Shown: positions 6,727 through 8,044 of the stretch, one piece after another
Layout: every line of letters starts with the position of its first letter
Position numbering within the stretch: the stretch's first letter is position 1
Assembly: GCA_027619655.1 (NCBI GenBank)
Contig: JAQCHR010000153.1
Span: 1 to 8,044 of the forward strand
Direction: 5' to 3'
Length of the DNA stretch: 8,044 bases
DNA from: Pseudomonadota bacterium
GTDB taxonomy: Bacteria; Pseudomonadota; Alphaproteobacteria; UBA8366; GCA-2717185
Notes under the pieces: generated by a model
The model's database searches: none
What the model saw: the letters and a program-made list of their open reading frames with translations, nothing else
Told to the model about the DNA's origin: nothing
Program-made: the position numbers and the translations under genes

Positions 6727-7786
6727 GGCCGATCGCCCCGCCCTGCCGGTCAACCACCAGGATATCGACCGCGATATCGCCGGACAGGACGCGCAGGGCT
6801 TCTTCCCGCGCCAGGCGCGCCACGGCGTCGGGCAACGCCGGCGCCAGCCCAAGCGCCTGCGCCGCCGTATTCGCCCCGCGGATGCTTGCCTGGATATCCG
6901 GATCCGCGCCGAGGGTTCCCGCCAGCGCCGCCAGCCGGTCCAGATCCACCTGGCTGCGCGCCGAATGGAGGTCCAGATGGCCCTGCGCCAGCTTGGTCAG
7001 CTTGGCGAAGCCGCCCGCGATCGTCACCCGCGGCAGGGGATGGGTGTTCAGGTATTTCAGCATGCCGCCGACGAAATCGCCCATGTCGACCACGGATTCC
7101 TCTTCGAGCCCGTGAAACCGGCGCACGGCAGCTTCGGAGGTCTTTCCCGTAGCGCCGGCAATATGGGAAATGCCGGTGGCCCGGGCCACGTCTATCCCCC
7201 GGCGGATGGAATGAATCCACGCGCTGCAGGAATAGGGAATCACGATTCCCGTGGTGCCCAGCACGGACAGGCCGCCGGTGATTCCCAGTCGCGGGTTCCA
7301 GGTCCGCTCGGCGATTTTCGCGCCCCCGGGGATCGCGATGGTGACCGCGACATCGCCCGCCACGCCCTGCGCCGCGGCGATGGCGTCCAGCGCTTCGCGG
7401 ATCATCTTGCGCGGCGCCGGGTTGATGGCGGGCTCGCCGGGCGGGATCGGCAGGCCGGGCCGGGTGACGGTGCCGACGCCTTCGCCGGCATGGAACGTGA
7501 TCCCCGCCCCCGCCTGTCCCGCGCGCACGGTAACGATAATCAGCGCGCCATGGGTGACGTCGGGGTCGTCGCCGGCATCCTTGATGATCCCCGCCGTCGC
7601 GCTGCCGCCGCCGACGGATTTTTGCGCCAGCGGAAAGGCCGGCGTCTGCCCGCGCGGCAGCCTGATGGTCACGGGGTCGGGGAAATCCCCCGTCAGCAGC
7701 GCCGTATAGGCAGCCTTCGCCGCCGCCGTGGCGCATGCCCCGGTCGTCCAGCCGCGCCGCAACTTCCCTTCGGGTTTACGATCCAT
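6713..7786 (-). CDS. cbiD: Cobalt-precorrin-5B C1-methyltransferase (CbiD)
   Basis: Catalyses C1 methylation of cobalt-precorrin-5B in the oxygen-independent pathway. It also occurs in bacteria lacking CobF, where it is thought to fill the corresponding step. The 357-residue product shows LRRGWTTGACATAAAKAAY at 9-27, IKDAGDDPDVTHGALI at 68-83, GVGTVTRPGLP at 103-113, GEPAINPAPR at 117-126, NPRLGITGGLSVLGTTGI at 164-181 and AGGFAKLTKLAQGHLDLHS at 257-275, all typical of CbiD. The start is uncertain. ATG 7786 gives the usual family N-terminus but has no ribosome binding site. An in-frame ATG at 7834 would add 16 residues and is preceded by AAGGAA at 7844-7839. I chose 7786 because the extra stretch is AT-rich (about 35% G+C by hand count), unlike coding DNA here, and not typical of the family. 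The TAA stop at 6715-6713 lies 14 bases into cobK, showing a shared transcript. Confidence 0.95.
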   Translation of the reverse strand: MDRKPEGKLRRGWTTGACATAAAKAAYTALLTGDFPDPVTIRLPRGQTPAFPLAQKSVGGGSATAGIIKDAGDDPDVTHGALIIVTVRAGQAGAGITFHAGEGVGTVTRPGLPIPPGEPAINPAPRKMIREALDAIAAAQGVAGDVAVTIAIPGGAKIAERTWNPRLGITGGLSVLGTTGIVIPYSCSAWIHSIRRGIDVARATGISHIAGATGKTSEAAVRRFHGLEEESVVDMGDFVGGMLKYLNTHPLPRVTIAGGFAKLTKLAQGHLDLHSARSQVDLDRLAALAGTLGADPDIQASIRGANTAAQALGLAPALPDAVARLAREEALRVLSGDIAVDILVVDRQGGAIGHAGP

Positions 7787-7796
7787 CGCAATGATT

Positions 7797-7824
7797 TTAT
7801 CAAACAACGCAGCTGTGTGATAAT
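7797..7824 (+). promoter_or_regulatory. Candidate sigma-70 promoter for the aminopeptidase gene
   Basis: TTATCA (7797-7802; four of six matches to TTGACA), a 16-base spacer, then GATAAT (7819-7824; five of six matches to TATAAT) preceded by TGT, resembling an extended -10 element. Transcription would begin near 7831, leaving a leader of about 36 bases before the GTG at 7867. This was found by eye only. The same bases read on the minus strand give TTATCA-16-GATAAA pointing at cbiD. Confidence 0.4.
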
Positions 7825-7852
7825 GATGAATCATATCTTTCCTTCCCTTCCC

Positions 7853-7858
7853 GAGGAG
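7853..7858 (+). promoter_or_regulatory. Ribosome binding site that decides the GTG start of the aminopeptidase gene
   Basis: GAGGAG sits 8 bases upstream of GTG 7867-7869. It supports the GTG start in the frame with M17-family sequence. An ATG at 7860-7862 is too close to this site and opens a different frame without recognisable protein. Confidence 0.7.
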
Positions 7859-7866
7859 AATGGCCG

Positions 7867-8044
7867 GTGACCGACTGTTTTGTAGCGCGGGCGAATGCCC
7901 AGACCCTGCCCATCACGCAATTGACGGCGGCCCAGCTGGACGACTGGCTGAAGAACCAGCCGAAGGAAACGACCGCCTGGGTGCGCGCATCCGCGTTCAC
8001 GGCGGCGGCCGGCAGCTTGCTGCTGCTGCCGGGCGGGCCGAATG
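7867..8044 (+). CDS. N-terminal part of a leucyl aminopeptidase family (M17) protein
   Basis: Runs off the right edge; 59 complete codons are visible, starting from GTG. The translation begins (M)TDCFVARANAQTLPIT and continues QLTAAQLDDWLKNQPKE, TAWVRASAF and GSLLLLPGG. The pattern of a PI..LT...L..WL..QP segment, then a W.......F......LLLPG segment, matches my recollection of the N-terminal domain of proteobacterial cytosol aminopeptidase-like proteins (peptidase family M17). These are metal-dependent cytoplasmic exopeptidases releasing N-terminal amino acids. The catalytic C-terminal domain, including the NTDAEGR signature, lies outside the window, so the family call rests on the N-terminus alone. 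GAGGAG at 7853-7858 supports the start. It is transcribed divergently from cbiD, and nothing links it to cobalamin synthesis. Confidence 0.72.
   Translation, partial: MTDCFVARANAQTLPITQLTAAQLDDWLKNQPKETTAWVRASAFTAAAGSLLLLPGGPN

Larger units (their letters stand above)
7787..7866. promoter_or_regulatory. AT-rich divergent intergenic region between cbiD and the aminopeptidase gene
   Basis: This is the only substantial non-coding gap if cbiD starts at 7786. Bases 7787-7834 are about 35% G+C by hand count, in sharp contrast to the genes on both sides. It contains TTATCA (7797-7802) inverted as TGATAA (7818-7823), and a second dyad ATGATT (7791-7796)/AATCAT (7829-7834) centred on the palindrome CAGCTG (7810-7815). 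The right end, 7839-7850, is a pyrimidine tract on the plus strand. No B12 riboswitch elements are recognisable. It most likely holds the start signals for cbiD-cobK-ankyrin on one side and the aminopeptidase gene on the other. Confidence 0.6.

Noticed and set aside
7787..7866. Cobalamin riboswitch upstream of cbiD
   Set aside because: The gap is too short (80 bases) for the roughly 200-base element, and I see no B12-box-like GCCACTG sequence on either strand there.
5956..7870. Very long plus-strand open frames (398 and 521 residues) opposite cobK and cbiD
   Set aside because: Arg/Pro-rich translations with no family signature, antisense to clear CobK and CbiD sequence.
7860..8044. ATG 7860 as the start of the rightmost gene
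   Set aside because: Its frame gives an unfamiliar Gly/Ala/Arg-rich product and its start is only one base from the GAGGAG site; the GTG 7867 frame gives M17-like sequence at good spacing.
1..8044. Mobile element, CRISPR, tRNA/rRNA or phage content
   Set aside because: No spaced direct repeats, transposase or integrase sequence, or structural RNA pattern was found by reading; almost all bases belong to the cob operons.

Overview
The window is a high-G+C stretch of bacterial chromosome devoted almost entirely to building the corrin ring of cobalamin (vitamin B12). Base composition, the cobH-cobL-cobI-cbiG/cobJ-cobM order, the fused CobL and fused CbiG-CobJ proteins, and the small cobH-linked protein upstream suggest an alphaproteobacterium, plausibly of Rhodospirillales type. 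That placement is inference from gene content, because the window holds no rRNA or other phylogenetic marker.

Region by region: (1) 3-320 (+) is the 3' end of a conserved protein of unknown function. (2) 317-5385 (+) holds five complete genes, cobH, cobL, cobI, a cbiG-cobJ fusion and cobM. Every junction from the partial gene through cobM is a 4-base ATGA overlap, so this is a tightly coupled operon. (3) 5384-5407 is a short inverted repeat between two convergent transcription units and may be a shared terminator. (4) 7786-5396 (-) is a second operon, cbiD, cobK and then a small gene for an exported ankyrin-repeat protein whose start overlaps the cobK stop. (5) 7787-7866 is an AT-rich divergent intergenic region with promoter-like sequences. 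(6) 7867-8044 (+) is the start of an M17 (leucyl aminopeptidase) family gene that leaves the window.

How the genes work together: in pathway order the window supplies the C20 methyltransferase (CobI/CbiL), ring contraction and C17 methylation (CobJ/CbiH domain), C11 methylation (CobM/CbiF), delta-lactone opening (CbiG domain), C1 methylation (CbiD), C18-C19 reduction (CobK/CbiJ), C5/C15 methylation plus decarboxylation (CobL/CbiET), and the final C11-to-C12 methyl migration (CobH/CbiC). No oxygen-pathway-specific enzyme (CobG or CobZ monooxygenase, CobF) is in view, whereas both diagnostic proteins of the oxygen-independent route, CbiG and CbiD, are present. The usual cob names are kept here, but the set is complete for the cobalt-early, oxygen-independent route from precorrin-2 to cobyrinic acid except for the cobalt chelatase. 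Genes outside the window will decide which route the cell really uses.

I see no RNA genes, insertion sequences, CRISPR arrays, integrases or B12 riboswitch here, and no clearly novel multi-gene system. The main outlier is the ankyrin-repeat gene embedded in the B12 operon.
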